From Gallionella capsiferriformans ES-2 (GTDB taxonomy: Bacteria; Pseudomonadota; Gammaproteobacteria; Burkholderiales; Gallionellaceae), in assembly GCF_000145255.1 (NCBI RefSeq), contig NC_014394.1, forward strand, positions 1,240,001 through 1,304,000: a stretch of DNA of 64,000 nt. Direction: 5' to 3'. The position numbers were made by a program, and so were the translations under genes. The first letter of the stretch is position 1; each line of letters starts with the position of its first letter. Below the pieces are notes generated by a model. That model did no database searches and was not told the origin of the DNA. It was given only the letters and a program-made list of their open reading frames with translations. Below, piece after piece: positions 39,601 to 54,109 of the stretch.

Positions 39601-40541
39601 AAGTATGGGCAGGCTTGTTAGGTCTGTGTCTGGCAGCCGGAATGGCTGATGCCGCATCTATTCCCGAGTGGTTGAAAACGGCTGCTTTTGCAGGTCATCA
39701 GACCAATTACAGCGGTGTGTTCGTTTATCAATATGGTAACCATGTTGAGACATCTCGAATATCGCATGTCGTAGAAACCGACAGCGAGTATGAAAAGCTG
39801 GAGAGTCTGGATGGTCCCAAGCGCGAAATTATTCGCCATCACGGGCAAGTCTGGTGTTATCAAAATCATAAAATGGTACAGGTAGATAGTCAGCAGGCCG
39901 GGCGTTTTCCGTTTCTGCTGCCGGATCAATTAGCGGCACTGAATGAAAATTATCAGGCTAAAGAGCTCGGCACGGACCGGGTGGCGGGTTACAACGCGCA
40001 GGTCGTCTTGTATCAGCCTCGGGATAGTCTGCGTTACGCCCATAAGATTTGGGTACATACCGAGTCCGGATTGCTGCTCAAATCGGCTGTGTTGAATGAA
40101 AAAAATCAGGTTGTCGAACAATACGCATTTACCGAGCTGAAAATCGGCGGTGACATTGACCGAAGTTGGGTGGTCAGCAGTGCTGCGCTGCCGGGATTTG
40201 GTCGCAATAAACCCGTGCAGAGCAAGCCCGTCGTTAACAGCGGTTGGGTTGTCGATGCGCTGCCGGGCGGTTTTAAGAAGACGATGGAAATCATGCGCCC
40301 GATGCGGGGTAAGCATGCGCCGGTGTCGCAGCTGGTCTTTTCGGATGGGCTGAGTGCGATTTCGGTGTTTATTGAGCCTGCCGATGCCGACGAGGATGAT
40401 AACGAGGGCCTCACCAGTCGGGGCGCGGTCAACCTGTATCACAAGGTCGTGGATAAGCATTTGTACAATGTGGTGGGCGAAGTGCCCCCCCGTGCGGTGA
40501 TGCAGGTGCTGGACTCTATTCGTTTTAACGGTAATAAATAA
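39597..40541 (+). CDS. rseB: periplasmic sigma-E regulator RseB/MucB
   Basis: A 314-residue periplasmic protein with a signal peptide (VWAGLLGLCLAAGMADA). It has the LolA-like N-domain (TNYSGVFVYQYGNHVETSRI, then GPKREIIRH) and a C-terminal domain with SDGLSAISVFIE. It binds RseA and shields it from proteolysis until LPS or misfolded proteins titrate it. It overlaps rseA by ATGA. Confidence 0.95.
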   Translation: MKVWAGLLGLCLAAGMADAASIPEWLKTAAFAGHQTNYSGVFVYQYGNHVETSRISHVVETDSEYEKLESLDGPKREIIRHHGQVWCYQNHKMVQVDSQQAGRFPFLLPDQLAALNENYQAKELGTDRVAGYNAQVVLYQPRDSLRYAHKIWVHTESGLLLKSAVLNEKNQVVEQYAFTELKIGGDIDRSWVVSSAALPGFGRNKPVQSKPVVNSGWVVDALPGGFKKTMEIMRPMRGKHAPVSQLVFSDGLSAISVFIEPADADEDDNEGLTSRGAVNLYHKVVDKHLYNVVGEVPPRAVMQVLDSIRFNGNK

Positions 40542-40966
40542 TGCTGGAAACCCGGGCTGTGGTGGTGCGAAAAGAGGCTGGGGTGACGCTGGTGCGGGCC
40601 GACGGTGCCAGCGGGTGTTCGGTATGCGAGGGGAAAGGGTGCGGCTCGAGCAAGGTGACGCAGCTGTTTTGCAATAAACCCCGTGAATTTCAAGTAGAGA
40701 ACCGGATTAATGCCGCGGTCGGTGACGAGGTGATTGTCGCCACGGTTGACGGTACGGTTTTGCGTGGCATCAGTCTCGTATATCTGCTGCCATTGGCCTT
40801 GATGTTTGCTGCTGCAACGCTTGCCAGTGTCTGGTCGGGCGGGCAGGATGGTTATGTCGCAGCGGGTGCCTTGTCTGGGGTGGTCGCGGGGTTTGCGATT
40901 GCCAAATGGATTTCAATTCGTCCGTCGCGTCAGCAGCCTTATATCACCCGTTTATTTATCGAGTGA
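40541..40966 (+). CDS. rseC: RseC/MucC family protein
   Basis: A 141-residue inner-membrane protein with a cysteine cluster (CSVCEGKGCGSSK), a beta-rich cytosolic part and two TM helices (LVYLLPLALMFAAATLASV and AGALSGVVAGFAIAKW). The family is tied to sigma-E control and SoxR reduction. It starts at the base where rseB ends (TAATG). Confidence 0.92.
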   Translation: MLETRAVVVRKEAGVTLVRADGASGCSVCEGKGCGSSKVTQLFCNKPREFQVENRINAAVGDEVIVATVDGTVLRGISLVYLLPLALMFAAATLASVWSGGQDGYVAAGALSGVVAGFAIAKWISIRPSRQQPYITRLFIE

Positions 40967-41006
40967 GTGGTGTCATTTTTGATTTTTTTATTGTGAGGAG
41001 TTGCGC

Positions 41007-42371
41007 ATGCTAAAAGAGTTATTTAATCGGCTGGTGTTGCTTGCTTGTGTTTTGTGTGTTGCTCCGGTTTATGCGAACGGTTTTCCCGATTTTACGGCGC
41101 TGGTTGAAAAGCAATCCGGCGCAGTCGTCAATATCAGCACCACGCAGCGTATCGCCCAGCCTGACTTTTCTGCAGGCGATCCTTTCTTCGAATTTTTCAA
41201 GCGTTTTGCGCCGCAGATGCCGCGTGCGCAAGAGTCTCAGTCGTTAGGTTCCGGCTTTATCATCAGCGCAGACGGTTACATCATGACCAATGCGCATGTG
41301 GTGGATCACGCCGATAAAATTACTGTTAGGCTCACCGACAAGCGCGAATACAGTGCAAAGGTGATCGGCGCTGACAAACGCTCTGATGTGGCGCTGCTGA
41401 AAATTGCGGCGGCCGGCCTGCCCAAAGTGGTGCAGGGCGATCCGGGTAAGCTCAAAGTCGGTGAATGGGTGATCGCCATTGGTTCGCCATTCGGTTTTGA
41501 CAGCAGCGTGACTGCCGGTATCGTCAGTGCCAAAGGGCGCTCGCTGCCGCAGGATAATTTTGTTCCCTTCATTCAGACCGATGTCGCGATTAACCCGGGT
41601 AACTCGGGCGGGCCGCTGTTCAATATGAGCGGCGAAGTGGTCGGTATCAATTCGCAAATCTACACCCGCTCCGGCGGTTCGATGGGCTTGTCTTTCGCGA
41701 TCCCGATTGACGTGGCCACGCAAGTGGCGGATCAATTGCGCAGCACGGGCAGTGTGGCGCGCGGACGAATCGGCGTGACGATACAGGAAATGACGCGCGA
41801 GTTGGCCGAGTCATTCGGCTTGAGCCAGCCTGAAGGCGCTTTGATCAGCAGCGTTGAGAAGGGTGGTCCGGCCGACAAGGCAGGCATAGCAGCGAGCGAT
41901 GTGATCCTTAAGTTTGACGGCAAGCCGGTTGCGAGTTCTGCTGATTTGCCGCGTATTGTGGCAGCTTGTAAGCCGGGCGGCAAAGTATTAGTCGAGTTGT
42001 GGCGCAAGGGCGCTGTCAAACAAGTCACGGTTGAAGTCGCCAGAATGCCGGAAGAGGGCGGGCGTGTGGTAGAGGTGGCGGGAGGTCATGCCGGCGAGGG
42101 GTGGGTCGAACGCCTTGGGCTTGTTTTGACTGATTCAGGTCGCGCTGAGTCGCGCAGTGGTTTGCAGGTGGTGGAGGTAGCGGGCACCGCAGCTAAGGCC
42201 GCCGGTATACAGGCAGGTGATGTGCTGCTGGCGGTCGGCAATACGCCGTTGCGCTCGCTGAATCAGCTGATTGAGATCATTAAACGCGTACCGGCAGGGC
42301 GCAATGTTGCGCTGCTGGTGCGCCGTGGGGACGCAGCCTCCTATGTTGCGATCCGTCTGGACGAAAAATAA
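41007..42371 (+). CDS. mucD: periplasmic serine protease, DegP/MucD type
   Basis: A 454-residue envelope protease. It has a signal peptide (LVLLACVLCVAPVYA), the catalytic His in MTNAHVVDHAD, Asp in RSDVALLKI and Ser in NPGNSGGPLFN, then two PDZ domains (GALISSVEKGGPADKAGI and AAKAAGIQAGDVLLAVGN). ATG 41007 lies 6 bp after GAGGAG, better than TTG 41001. It degrades misfolded periplasmic proteins under sigma-E control. Confidence 0.95.
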   Translation: MLKELFNRLVLLACVLCVAPVYANGFPDFTALVEKQSGAVVNISTTQRIAQPDFSAGDPFFEFFKRFAPQMPRAQESQSLGSGFIISADGYIMTNAHVVDHADKITVRLTDKREYSAKVIGADKRSDVALLKIAAAGLPKVVQGDPGKLKVGEWVIAIGSPFGFDSSVTAGIVSAKGRSLPQDNFVPFIQTDVAINPGNSGGPLFNMSGEVVGINSQIYTRSGGSMGLSFAIPIDVATQVADQLRSTGSVARGRIGVTIQEMTRELAESFGLSQPEGALISSVEKGGPADKAGIAASDVILKFDGKPVASSADLPRIVAACKPGGKVLVELWRKGAVKQVTVEVARMPEEGGRVVEVAGGHAGEGWVERLGLVLTDSGRAESRSGLQVVEVAGTAAKAAGIQAGDVLLAVGNTPLRSLNQLIEIIKRVPAGRNVALLVRRGDAASYVAIRLDEK

Positions 42372-42379
42372 TCAACACG

Positions 42380-42410
42380 GAGCCTCAAATCGTTAAATTT
42401 TTTGAGGCTC
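42380..42410 (+). terminator. hairpin after mucD
   Basis: GAGCCTCAAA (42380-42389) pairs with TTTGAGGCTC (42401-42410). There is no U tract behind it, so termination may be partial. It separates the sigma-E operon from lepA, which has a possible -10 TAGAAT at 42448-42453. Confidence 0.6.
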
Positions 42411-42527
42411 ATCTATCACAGTCCTGCGTTTAATGCCTAAATCGGCTAGAATTCGCCTTTTGCAAAATACTGCGGGCTTCCTGATGTGCTCAGGCTGTCG
42501 GAGTCGGCGGTTTCTATTTGGAATTTC

Positions 42528-44318
42528 ATGCAGCTAATCCGTAATTTTTCTATCATTGCTCACATCGATCACGGCAAATCCACGCTGGCTGATCGGATCA
42601 TACATTTGTGCGGCGGCTTGTCCGATCGCGAGATGGACGCTCAAGTTCTTGATTCTATGGATATCGAGCGCGAGCGCGGTATCACGATCAAGGCACAGAC
42701 GGCAGCCTTAAGCTACAAGGCGCGCGACGGGCAGGTCTATAACCTGAACCTGATCGACACCCCGGGACACGTCGACTTCTCCTACGAAGTGTCGCGCTCC
42801 TTATCCGCCTGTGAGGGTGCGCTGCTGGTGGTCGATGCATCGCAAGGGGTCGAAGCGCAGACGGTAGCCAACTGTTATACCGCGCTGGATCTGGGCGTTG
42901 AAGTGGTGCCGGTGTTGAATAAAATCGATTTGCCTTCCGCAGACCCTGATAATGCCATCGAAGAAATCGAAGAGGTCATCGGTATCGAAGCACACGATGC
43001 GGTGCACTGTTCGGCTAAGACGGGGGTGGGCATAGAAGATGTGCTCGAATCGCTGATCGTCAAAGTGCCGCCGCCCAAGGGCGATGTGAACGCACCGTTG
43101 CAGGCCTTGATTGTCGATTCGTGGTTCGATAATTATGTCGGCGTGGTGATGCTGGTGCGTGTGATGAATGGCACGTTAAAGCCTAAGGAAAAAATCCTCT
43201 TCATGGCGACCGGCGCGCATCATCTGACTGAACATATCGGTGTGTTTACGCCTAAGTCGCAGCCGCGTGAAACCCTGAGCGCGGGGCAGGTGGGTTTTGT
43301 GATCGCAGGGATCAAGGAACTCAAATCTGCGCGTGTAGGCGACACGATTACGCATCAGGCAAGACCCGCCGCCGAGGCGTTGCCGGGCTTTAAAGAAGTG
43401 CAGTCGCAGGTATTCTCAGGCTTGTTCCCGGTGGAGTCGAATCAATACGAAGCGCTGCGCGATTCGCTGGAAAAACTCAAGTTGAATGATGCGGCGCTGC
43501 ATTATGAACCTGAAGTCTCGCAGGCGTTGGGTTTCGGCTTCCGTTGCGGTTTTCTGGGCTTGTTGCACATGGAGATCGTGCAGGAACGACTGGAGCGCGA
43601 GTTCGATATGGACCTGATCACCACGGCACCTACCGTGATTTACGAGGTGGTGCTGCGCGATGGTTCGGTCGTCACGGTCGATAATCCGTCCAAGATGCCG
43701 GATCCGTCGAAAATCGATCAGATCAGAGAACCGGTTGTAAGCGTTAATTTATACATGCCGAACGAGTATGTGGGTGCGGTGATTACCTTGTGTACTCAAA
43801 AGCGCGGTCAGCAGATCAACATCAGCTATCACGGCAAACAGGTGAAACTGATCTACGAGATGCCGATGGCGGAAATCGTGATGGACTTTTTCGACCGGCT
43901 CAAATCGGTGTCGCGCGGCTATGCATCGATGGATTATGAGTTTAAGGAATATCGTCCCGCTGACGTGGTCAAGGTGGATATGTTGATCAACGGCGAGAAG
44001 GTCGATGCACTGGCGATCATTGTGCATCGTGCAAACAGTCAGTATCGCGGGCGGGAAGTCGCGGCGAAAATGCGCGAATTGATCCCGCGCCAGATGTACG
44101 ACGTGGCGATACAGGCGACAATCGGTGCAAACATCATTGCGCGCGAGAACGTTAAGGCCATGCGCAAGAACGTGCTGGCCAAGTGTTACGGCGGCGATAT
44201 CTCCCGCAAGAAAAAGCTGCTGGAGAAACAAAAGGCCGGTAAAAAACGCATGAAGCAGGTGGGTAATGTGGAAATTCCGCAGGAAGCGTTTCTGGCAATT
44301 TTGCGCGTGGATGACTAA
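42528..44318 (+). CDS. lepA: elongation factor 4 (LepA)
   Basis: A 596-residue translational GTPase that back-translocates or remodels stalled ribosomes. G1 [16 protein letters not shown]3 [15 protein letters not shown]4 VLNKIDLP and the LepA-specific C-terminal domain ([25 protein letters not shown], residues split across the motif) are present. ATG 42528 gives the conserved [16 protein letters not shown] start. Followed by lepB at 28 bp. Confidence 0.97.
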   Translation: MQLIRNFSIIAHIDHGKSTLADRIIHLCGGLSDREMDAQVLDSMDIERERGITIKAQTAALSYKARDGQVYNLNLIDTPGHVDFSYEVSRSLSACEGALLVVDASQGVEAQTVANCYTALDLGVEVVPVLNKIDLPSADPDNAIEEIEEVIGIEAHDAVHCSAKTGVGIEDVLESLIVKVPPPKGDVNAPLQALIVDSWFDNYVGVVMLVRVMNGTLKPKEKILFMATGAHHLTEHIGVFTPKSQPRETLSAGQVGFVIAGIKELKSARVGDTITHQARPAAEALPGFKEVQSQVFSGLFPVESNQYEALRDSLEKLKLNDAALHYEPEVSQALGFGFRCGFLGLLHMEIVQERLEREFDMDLITTAPTVIYEVVLRDGSVVTVDNPSKMPDPSKIDQIREPVVSVNLYMPNEYVGAVITLCTQKRGQQINISYHGKQVKLIYEMPMAEIVMDFFDRLKSVSRGYASMDYEFKEYRPADVVKVDMLINGEKVDALAIIVHRANSQYRGREVAAKMRELIPRQMYDVAIQATIGANIIARENVKAMRKNVLAKCYGGDISRKKKLLEKQKAGKKRMKQVGNVEIPQEAFLAILRVDD

Positions 44319-44346
44319 AACGCTTTGTAGTATTTAAAGGATAAAA

Positions 44347-45147
44347 ATGGATTTTGCGTTAATCATGTTTGTGCTGCTGCTGGTGTCGGGCAGTATCTCG
44401 TTGCTGGACCGTTACTCGCTGGCGAATAGCCGTGCTGCCGGGGTTGCCGAGCCGTGGTGGGTTGAGTATGCCAAGAGTTTCTTTCCGGTCATCTTGATCG
44501 TCTTCTGTATCCGCTCTTTTCTGGCTGAACCGTTCAAAATCCCGTCCGGTTCGATGATTCCGACTTTGCAGGTGGGGGATTTTATTCTGGTGAATAAGTT
44601 CACCTATGGCATTCGGCTGCCGATCATCAACCAGAAAATCGTGCAGTTGAATAATCCTGCACGCGGCGATGTAATGGTATTTCATTATCCGGAAAATCCA
44701 TCGATCGATTACATCAAACGCGTGGTTGGTCTGCCCGGTGATGTGGTCGAATACCGCGACAAGCATCTGTCGATTAACGGGGTTGAACAGGTCCAAGTCG
44801 CTGACGGTGACTACAATTACGTCGAAAGCGGTCTGAATTTCGTGCATACCGAACGACGCGACGAGACGCTGGGTGAACGCCGTCACGCCTTGCTGGTCAA
44901 TCCGAGCATGCCGAATGTGCACTTGAATTCGGTCGCTGAATTCAAGGGGCATGAAAACTGTACTTACAGCGAATCAACGGTGCGCTGTACAGTGCCTGCG
45001 GGAAATTATTTCATGATGGGTGATAATCGCGATAACAGCCGCGATAGTCGCTATTGGGGCTTTGTGCCCGATAATCAGATTGTCGGCCGCGCCTTTTTGG
45101 TGTGGATGAATTTTTCGGATTTGAAGCGTATCGGTTCGCCCATTTAA
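44347..45147 (+). CDS. lepB: signal peptidase I
   Basis: A 266-residue inner-membrane protease removing Sec and Tat signal peptides. The catalytic Ser is at about residue 69 (FKIPSGSMIPTL) and Lys in DYIKRVVGLPGD; MMGDNRDNSRDSRYWG is the conserved box E. Two N-terminal TM segments are present. A Shine-Dalgarno AAGGA precedes the ATG. Confidence 0.97.
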   Translation: MDFALIMFVLLLVSGSISLLDRYSLANSRAAGVAEPWWVEYAKSFFPVILIVFCIRSFLAEPFKIPSGSMIPTLQVGDFILVNKFTYGIRLPIINQKIVQLNNPARGDVMVFHYPENPSIDYIKRVVGLPGDVVEYRDKHLSINGVEQVQVADGDYNYVESGLNFVHTERRDETLGERRHALLVNPSMPNVHLNSVAEFKGHENCTYSESTVRCTVPAGNYFMMGDNRDNSRDSRYWGFVPDNQIVGRAFLVWMNFSDLKRIGSPI

Positions 45148-45165
45148 CTAACAGGAGAGCATGCT

Positions 45166-45528
45166 ATGAATACTTTGCAGCGTCAGCGCGGTCTGAGTTT
45201 TTCTGGATTTATTTTTGGCGCTTTTTTGCTGGTGCTAGTGAGCACAATTGGCCTTAAGTTGATTCCGGTGTATATGCAAAACGGTGAAATCAACAAGCTG
45301 TTTGTCACGATAGCCAACGATCCGGAGATGCAAAAGGCTTCGATGCGGGAGATTCGACTGTCTTTTAGCCGGCGTGCTTCGATTGATAATATTACTGCGA
45401 TCAAGGCTGAGGATATTGAAATCGATACCAGTTCGGGACGCCCAGTCTTGAGCGCGAGTTATACGGTAAAAATTCCGCTGGCCGCTAATATCAGTCTCTT
45501 AATTGACTTTAACAGTGCGTCCAGATAA
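45166..45528 (+). CDS. DUF4845 membrane protein
   Basis: A 120-residue protein with one TM (GFIFGAFLLVLVSTIGLKLIP) and a small extracytoplasmic domain. DUF4845 proteins regularly sit between lepB and rnc in betaproteobacteria; the function is not known. Strong AGGAGA upstream. The end overlaps the start of rnc. Confidence 0.8.
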   Translation: MNTLQRQRGLSFSGFIFGAFLLVLVSTIGLKLIPVYMQNGEINKLFVTIANDPEMQKASMREIRLSFSRRASIDNITAIKAEDIEIDTSSGRPVLSASYTVKIPLAANISLLIDFNSASR

Positions 45529-46204
45529 GGGCTACACAGAGCTGTGCCGCCAGTTGGGGTATGTATTTATACAGCCTCAATTGCTGCAGCGCGCACTGAC
45601 GCACCGTAGTTTTGCGCCCGATCATAACGAACGGCTGGAGTTTCTGGGCGACAGCATTTTGGGCTGCGTGATCGCCAAACATCTGTACAGCCAACATCCG
45701 GATTTGACCGAGGGGGATTTGTCGCGTTTAAGATCCAATCTGGTCAAGGAATCCACCCTGGTGTTATTTGCACAGCAACTCAATCTGGGCGCGCAGTTGA
45801 AACTGGGCGAAGGGGAGCTCAAAAGCGGCGGCCATAAACGTCCGTCCATCCTGGCCGATGCCGTCGAAGCCCTGTTCGGCGCCATTTTTATCGACGGTGG
45901 TTATGTCGCGGCTGAGGCAGCAGTGTTAAATTTGTTTGTGCCCTACCTTGCAAAGGTGGATATGAAGACGCTGGGCAAGGATGCAAAGACATTGTTACAG
46001 GAATATCTGCAGGGCAGGCGGCAGCTTTTACCTGTCTACAGCGTGGTCGATACGCTGGGGGTCGCACATGAGCAGTTGTTTCAGGTGGAATGCACGATTC
46101 CATCGCTCAAAATATCTACACGGGGTGCGGGCACGAGCCGCCGAAATGCCGAACAACAGGCGGCACTTGCTGCCTATCAATTAATTGGAAAAAACAATGA
46201 CTGA
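45515..46204 (+). CDS. rnc: ribonuclease III
   Basis: A 229-residue double-strand RNase. Signature [13 protein letters not shown], the acidic site [15 protein letters not shown], and a C-terminal dsRNA-binding domain ([15 protein letters not shown] to [13 protein letters not shown]) are present. The GTG at 45515 best fits homologue length; a TTG at 45503 is possible. It should cut the pre-rRNA stems found around 16S and 23S in this window. Confidence 0.95.
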   Translation: MRPDKGYTELCRQLGYVFIQPQLLQRALTHRSFAPDHNERLEFLGDSILGCVIAKHLYSQHPDLTEGDLSRLRSNLVKESTLVLFAQQLNLGAQLKLGEGELKSGGHKRPSILADAVEALFGAIFIDGGYVAAEAAVLNLFVPYLAKVDMKTLGKDAKTLLQEYLQGRRQLLPVYSVVDTLGVAHEQLFQVECTIPSLKISTRGAGTSRRNAEQQAALAAYQLIGKNND

Positions 46205-47108
46205 AGAAACAACAAACGCGCCGGATGATTCCTATCGCAGCGGCTATATTGCCATCGTAGGTCGCCCGAATGTCGGTAAATCCACGCTGCTCAATCACCT
46301 GATCGGGCAGAAAATCAGCATCACCTCGCGCAAGGCGCAAACTACACGTCACCGGATCAACGGGATTTACACCGATGATCATTCGCAATTCGTGTTTGTC
46401 GATACGCCGGGCTTTCAGCTCAAGCATCTCAATGCGCTCAATCGCGGAATGAATCGTGTGGTGACCAGCAGTCTGCGTGATGTTCAGGTCGTAATGTATG
46501 TGCTGGAAGCGTTGCGTTACGATGAGCGCGATCAGGAGGTCTTGAAACTGTTGCCGGATAATCGTCCTGTGTTGCTGGTGATCAACAAGATCGACGAAGT
46601 AGCGGACAAGGGCCAGCTGTTTGATTTTGCCGAGCGCATCGCAAAAGATTTCAAATTCGCTGATATCGTGCCCGTTAGCGCGAAGTTTGGCAAAAAGATC
46701 GAAGAATTACGCGATACCTTGCGCAGCTTCCTGCCTGAAGGCGGGCTCATCTACGATGCGGATGATGTCACCGACCGCAGTGAACGATTTTTGGCCTCAG
46801 AAATTCTGCGCGAAAAAGTATTTCGCTTCACGGGTGAAGAGTTGCCCTACTCTGTGAGCGTTGTGATCGAAAAGTTTGAGATGGATAAGAAATTGCGCCG
46901 CATCAGCGCCGCCATTTTAGTGGACAAGGAAGCGCACAAGGCGATGCTGCTGGGCAAGAAAGGCGAGAAAATCAAAGAAATCGCAACTCAGGCGCGCCTT
47001 GATATGGAAAAACTGTTCGATGGCAAGGTATTCCTCGAAGTGTTCATCAAAGTGCGCAGCGGGTGGGCCGATGACTCGCGCATCCTGCAAACGCTGGGAT
47101 ATGAATAA
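46197..47108 (+). CDS. era: GTPase Era
   Basis: A 303-residue 30S-assembly GTPase. G1 [19 protein letters not shown]2 TTRHRI, G3 DTPGF, G4 NKID and a C-terminal KH domain ([18 protein letters not shown]) that reads the 16S 3' end. ATG 46197 overlaps the end of rnc by 8 bp. Confidence 0.97.
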   Translation: MTEETTNAPDDSYRSGYIAIVGRPNVGKSTLLNHLIGQKISITSRKAQTTRHRINGIYTDDHSQFVFVDTPGFQLKHLNALNRGMNRVVTSSLRDVQVVMYVLEALRYDERDQEVLKLLPDNRPVLLVINKIDEVADKGQLFDFAERIAKDFKFADIVPVSAKFGKKIEELRDTLRSFLPEGGLIYDADDVTDRSERFLASEILREKVFRFTGEELPYSVSVVIEKFEMDKKLRRISAAILVDKEAHKAMLLGKKGEKIKEIATQARLDMEKLFDGKVFLEVFIKVRSGWADDSRILQTLGYE

Positions 47109-47151
47109 CTTCAATTATTAATTGATAATTTTCAATTGTTAATTGTTTGAT

Positions 47152-47877
47152 ATGACGACCCGGCAAAACAGGCATCAGGATGAGTTGGCGTTTGTTTTGC
47201 ACTGTCACCCGTTCCGGGAAACCAGCCTGCTGCTCGATGTGTATAGCCGCGAATACGGCAGGATGGCGATTGTCGCGCGCGGCGCCAGACGTCCAAGGTC
47301 TGCATTGCGTGGCGTGCTGATGAGTTTTCAGCCGCTGCGGTTGTCCTGGTTCGGTAAGGGTGAGGTGCGCACGCTGCACAGCGCGGAGTGGCAGGGAGGT
47401 CAGCCGTATTTACAAGGCACGGCGTTGATGTGCGGATTTTATCTGAACGAATTGCTGATTAACCTGCTCGCGCGCGACGATGCACATGAGCAGTTATTTG
47501 ACTACTACCGTGCGACGCTGTATCGATTGGCACACGAGACGGATCATGCGGCAACGTTGCGCTGTTTTGAAAAGCATTTGCTGCAGGAATTGGGTTACGC
47601 GCTGAATCTTGAAACTGAGGCCGCGAGTGGTAGTCCGGTGCAGGTGGGCTGTAATTATCGCTATTTTGTTGAGCGGGGCGCGCTGGCCGATACGCCTGAC
47701 AATCACGGTGGGATGAAAATTGCAGGCGTTACGTTGCTGGCTATGGCCTCGGATGATTACAGCGACCCTGTGGTGGCGCAACAGAGTAAGCAGTTGATGC
47801 GCATGCTGCTGGGTCACCATTTGGGTGGGAAGCAGTTGCATACGCGGGAATTAATTAAGGATTTGCAAAAATTATGA
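47152..47877 (+). CDS. recO: DNA repair protein RecO
   Basis: A 241-residue RecFOR component that loads RecA and anneals strands. The OB-fold start is [20 protein letters not shown] with [16 protein letters not shown]; the C-terminal end [20 protein letters not shown] is characteristic. The gap before it (47109-47151) is AT-rich and holds two small palindromes. The stop overlaps pdxJ (ATGA). Confidence 0.95.
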   Translation: MTTRQNRHQDELAFVLHCHPFRETSLLLDVYSREYGRMAIVARGARRPRSALRGVLMSFQPLRLSWFGKGEVRTLHSAEWQGGQPYLQGTALMCGFYLNELLINLLARDDAHEQLFDYYRATLYRLAHETDHAATLRCFEKHLLQELGYALNLETEAASGSPVQVGCNYRYFVERGALADTPDNHGGMKIAGVTLLAMASDDYSDPVVAQQSKQLMRMLLGHHLGGKQLHTRELIKDLQKL

Positions 47878-48593
47878 TCAAATTAGGACTGAATATCGAT
47901 CACGTTGCTACCTTGCGTCAGGCAAGAGGGGCGCGCTATCCGAATCTGGTGCGTGCAGCGCTGATTTGCGAGGAAGCGGGCGCGGATGCGATTACCATTC
48001 ATCTGCGCGAAGACCGCCGTCACATTCAGGATGCGGATGTTGAGGTATTGCGCGGCATGCTGCAAACCCGCATGAATCTCGAATGCGCCGTGACGGAGGA
48101 AATGATCGCTAATGCCCTGCGCATTAAGCCGCACGATCTGTGTCTGGTGCCGGAACGTCGCGAGGAGCTGACGACCGAAGGCGGTTTAAATGTGCTGCGC
48201 TATTTCGACGCGGTAAAGTCAGCCTGTGAGCGCTGTGCCGATGCCGGTATCCGTGTGTCGTTGTTCATCGATGCGGATAACGCGCAGATCGACGCGGCGG
48301 TGCGTGCTGGCGCTCCAGTGATTGAATTGCATACCGGAAAATACGCCGATGCGGACAGTGTGCCGGCGCGGGCGTATGAACTTGAACGCATCCGTGCTGC
48401 GGTTGAATATGCCCATGGTCAAGGGCTGCAGGTCAATGCCGGCCACGGCTTGCATTACCACAATGTGCAGGCCATCGCGGCCATTCCCAATATCGTTGAG
48501 CTCAATATCGGTCATGCGATTATCGCCGAATCCGTGTTTATCGGCCTGGATGCCGCAGTGCGGAAAATGAAGGATTTAATCAGGCCGTTATGA
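47874..48593 (+). CDS. pdxJ: pyridoxine 5'-phosphate synthase
   Basis: A 239-residue TIM-barrel enzyme closing the pyridine ring of vitamin B6. The start [17 protein letters not shown] is diagnostic, as are [14 protein letters not shown] and [12 protein letters not shown]. Coupled by ATGA overlaps to recO and acpS. Confidence 0.97.
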   Translation: MIKLGLNIDHVATLRQARGARYPNLVRAALICEEAGADAITIHLREDRRHIQDADVEVLRGMLQTRMNLECAVTEEMIANALRIKPHDLCLVPERREELTTEGGLNVLRYFDAVKSACERCADAGIRVSLFIDADNAQIDAAVRAGAPVIELHTGKYADADSVPARAYELERIRAAVEYAHGQGLQVNAGHGLHYHNVQAIAAIPNIVELNIGHAIIAESVFIGLDAAVRKMKDLIRPL

Positions 48594-48970
48594 TTTTTGG
48601 TATCGGAACGGACATAGTCGAATACGACCGTATCGCTGCGATGTGGCAGCGGCACGGCGAGCGACTGGCGCAGCGTTTGCTCAGCGAGGCTGAAATGCCG
48701 GCGTTTCATGCGCATGCGCATCCCGCCCGATTTTTGGCCAAACGATTTGCAGCCAAAGAAGCCTTTGCTAAGGCTGCGGGCAGCGGGTTGCGGCATCCGG
48801 TGAGCTTGAGCCGCATCTCGGTGACGCACGACGGAATGGGCAAGCCGGTGCTGCAATTCGATGCGCTGCTGCGTGCTTATCTCGCGCAATTGGGCATTTG
48901 TGCCCATCATCTGTCCATCAGCGATGAGCGCAACACCATCGTCGCCTTTGTTGTGCTGGAAACTATTTAA
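48590..48970 (+). CDS. acpS: holo-[acyl carrier protein] synthase
   Basis: A 126-residue phosphopantetheinyl transferase. Metal site [13 protein letters not shown] and the conserved [16 protein letters not shown]. It would activate ACPs, including the one at 4400-4639. Confidence 0.97.
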   Translation: MIFGIGTDIVEYDRIAAMWQRHGERLAQRLLSEAEMPAFHAHAHPARFLAKRFAAKEAFAKAAGSGLRHPVSLSRISVTHDGMGKPVLQFDALLRAYLAQLGICAHHLSISDERNTIVAFVVLETI

Positions 48971-48984
48971 ATATTGGAGTCGTC

Positions 48985-50034
48985 ATGGGTTTAGGGCCGG
49001 TAATGCTGGATGTGTTGGGTACGCAACTGACGGATGACGATAGAGTCCGCCTGTTGCATCCTCTGGTCGGCGGGGTGATTTTGTTCAAGCGCAATTATGA
49101 GTCGCCTGCGCAACTGATTGAGTTAACCTCATCGATACGCGCGCTGCGCTCAACACCTTTGTTAATTGCGGTGGATCATGAAGGCGGGCGGGTGCAGCGT
49201 TTCAGGGAAGGGTTTACCCGCATACCGGCGATGCGCGAGCTGGGCCGGATTTGGGACCGGCATCCGCAGCGCGCGCGCCATCTGGCGCAACAGGCAGGCT
49301 TTGTGATGTCGTCCGAATTGCGCGGCTGTGGGGTTGATTTCAGTTTTACGCCGGTGCTGGACGTAGATTATGAACAAAGCGGCGTCATCGGCGATCGCGC
49401 GTTTCACAGTGATCCACAGGCGATTGCTGAATTGGCGCATCACTTGCTGCTGGGGCTCAAACAAGGCGGAATGCACACCGTCGGTAAACATTTTCCGGGA
49501 CACGGGTTCGTGGCGGCCGACTCGCATCTGGCCATTCCAGTCGATGAGCGTGAGTTTGTCGATATCGAACTGTGTGATCTTGTGCCTTTCAGGCAAATGA
49601 TCAATTTCGGTCTGACCGCAGTGATGCCGGCCCATGTCATCTATCCTAAAGTCGATGCACGTCCCGCGGGATTTTCGCCTGTCTGGCTAAAGGAAATTTT
49701 ACGCGGACAGCTGGGGTTTGAGGGCTGCATTTTCAGCGATGATTTGTCGATGGAAGGCGCAACGGTTGCAGGCGGTATCGTGCAGCGCGCGTCGGCGGCT
49801 TTAAATGCAGGCTGCGATATGGTGGTGGTATGCAATAAGCCAGAATCAGCCGATGAGCTGCTAGCCGGCTTGCATTGGGATATGCCGGCTGTCAGTCGTG
49901 CTCGCATCACCCATATGCGCGGCGGTCACCATCCTGCGCCGATGGCCGGACTGCACGAGCATCCCGAGTTCTTAAAAGCGTTGCAGGAAGTCGCCAGCAT
50001 CGGGGTCAGTTCCCCCGAATTGCCATTGGCATAG
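48985..50034 (+). CDS. nagZ: beta-N-acetylhexosaminidase NagZ
   Basis: A 349-residue cytosolic family 3 glycosidase for peptidoglycan recycling. Motifs are [32 protein letters not shown] with the catalytic His, and [10 protein letters not shown] with the nucleophile Asp. It frees GlcNAc from anhydro-muropeptides. GGAG lies before the ATG. Confidence 0.95.
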   Translation: MGLGPVMLDVLGTQLTDDDRVRLLHPLVGGVILFKRNYESPAQLIELTSSIRALRSTPLLIAVDHEGGRVQRFREGFTRIPAMRELGRIWDRHPQRARHLAQQAGFVMSSELRGCGVDFSFTPVLDVDYEQSGVIGDRAFHSDPQAIAELAHHLLLGLKQGGMHTVGKHFPGHGFVAADSHLAIPVDEREFVDIELCDLVPFRQMINFGLTAVMPAHVIYPKVDARPAGFSPVWLKEILRGQLGFEGCIFSDDLSMEGATVAGGIVQRASAALNAGCDMVVVCNKPESADELLAGLHWDMPAVSRARITHMRGGHHPAPMAGLHEHPEFLKALQEVASIGVSSPELPLA

Positions 50035-50100
50035 CTTTTTACCATGGTGCTTGAGATAATGAGCGCCCGAAATTCGTCATAGCATTCAGGTATAGATAAC

Positions 50101-53224
<3,124 letters not shown>

Positions 53225-53225
<1 letters not shown>

Positions 53226-54109
53226 TGACAAGACCGTTAAAAATCATCCGCAAGGCGGTTTTTCCCGTGGCAGGTATGGGGACGAGATTTTTGCCGGCGA
53301 CCAAGGCCAGCCCCAAGGAAATGATGGCGATTGTGGATAAGCCACTGATTCAATATGCCGTTGAAGAGGCGGTTGCCGCGGGTGTGACGGACATGATATT
53401 TGTGACCGGGCGCAGTAAGCGTTCGATCGAGGATCATTTTGATACCGCTTATGAATTAGAAGCGGAGCTGGAGAAAAAGGGCAAGCTCGAACTGCTGCGC
53501 CTGACGCGGGAAGTGATTCCCGAAGGCGTTAATTGTATTTACATCCGTCAGTCAGAGCCTCTGGGGTTGGGGCACGCCGTGCTCTGCGCGCAACCGGTCA
53601 TCAAGAACGAGCCGTTTGTGGTGATTCTGGCGGACGACTTTATGGTCAGCGATGTCTCCGTAACGCGTCAAATGGTCGATGTGTTTGATCGCCACCACAG
53701 CTCGGTACTGGGTGTGCAGGATGTGCCGCGTGAATTGACGCGCCAGTACGGTATTGTCAGCAGCGCACGTGTGAATCATGAACTCGAACAAGTGACAGGG
53801 ATCGTCGAAAAACCGCGCCCTGAGGATGCGCCGACGACCTTGGCGGTGGTGGGGCGCTATGTGCTCACGCCGCGTATTTTTCATCACTTGCACAGAGTTG
53901 GCAAAGGAACGGGGGGCGAAATTCAGCTGACCGATGGTATCGCCGCGCTAATAGAGGAGGAACGTGTTCTGGCCTACCGTTATAAGGGTACGCGTTACGA
54001 TTGTGGCTCGAAAATTGGATTTTTGCAGGCGACTGTCGCGATGGGACTCGAACATCCGGAAGTAAAAGCAGAATTTGCCGAGTATCTGAAAAATCTGAAA
54101 GTACCCTGA
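53225..54109 (+). CDS. galU: UTP-glucose-1-phosphate uridylyltransferase
   Basis: A 294-residue enzyme making UDP-glucose. Nucleotide site [39 protein letters not shown] and [10 protein letters not shown] are conserved. It feeds ugd (20207) and cell-surface polysaccharides. Confidence 0.97.
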
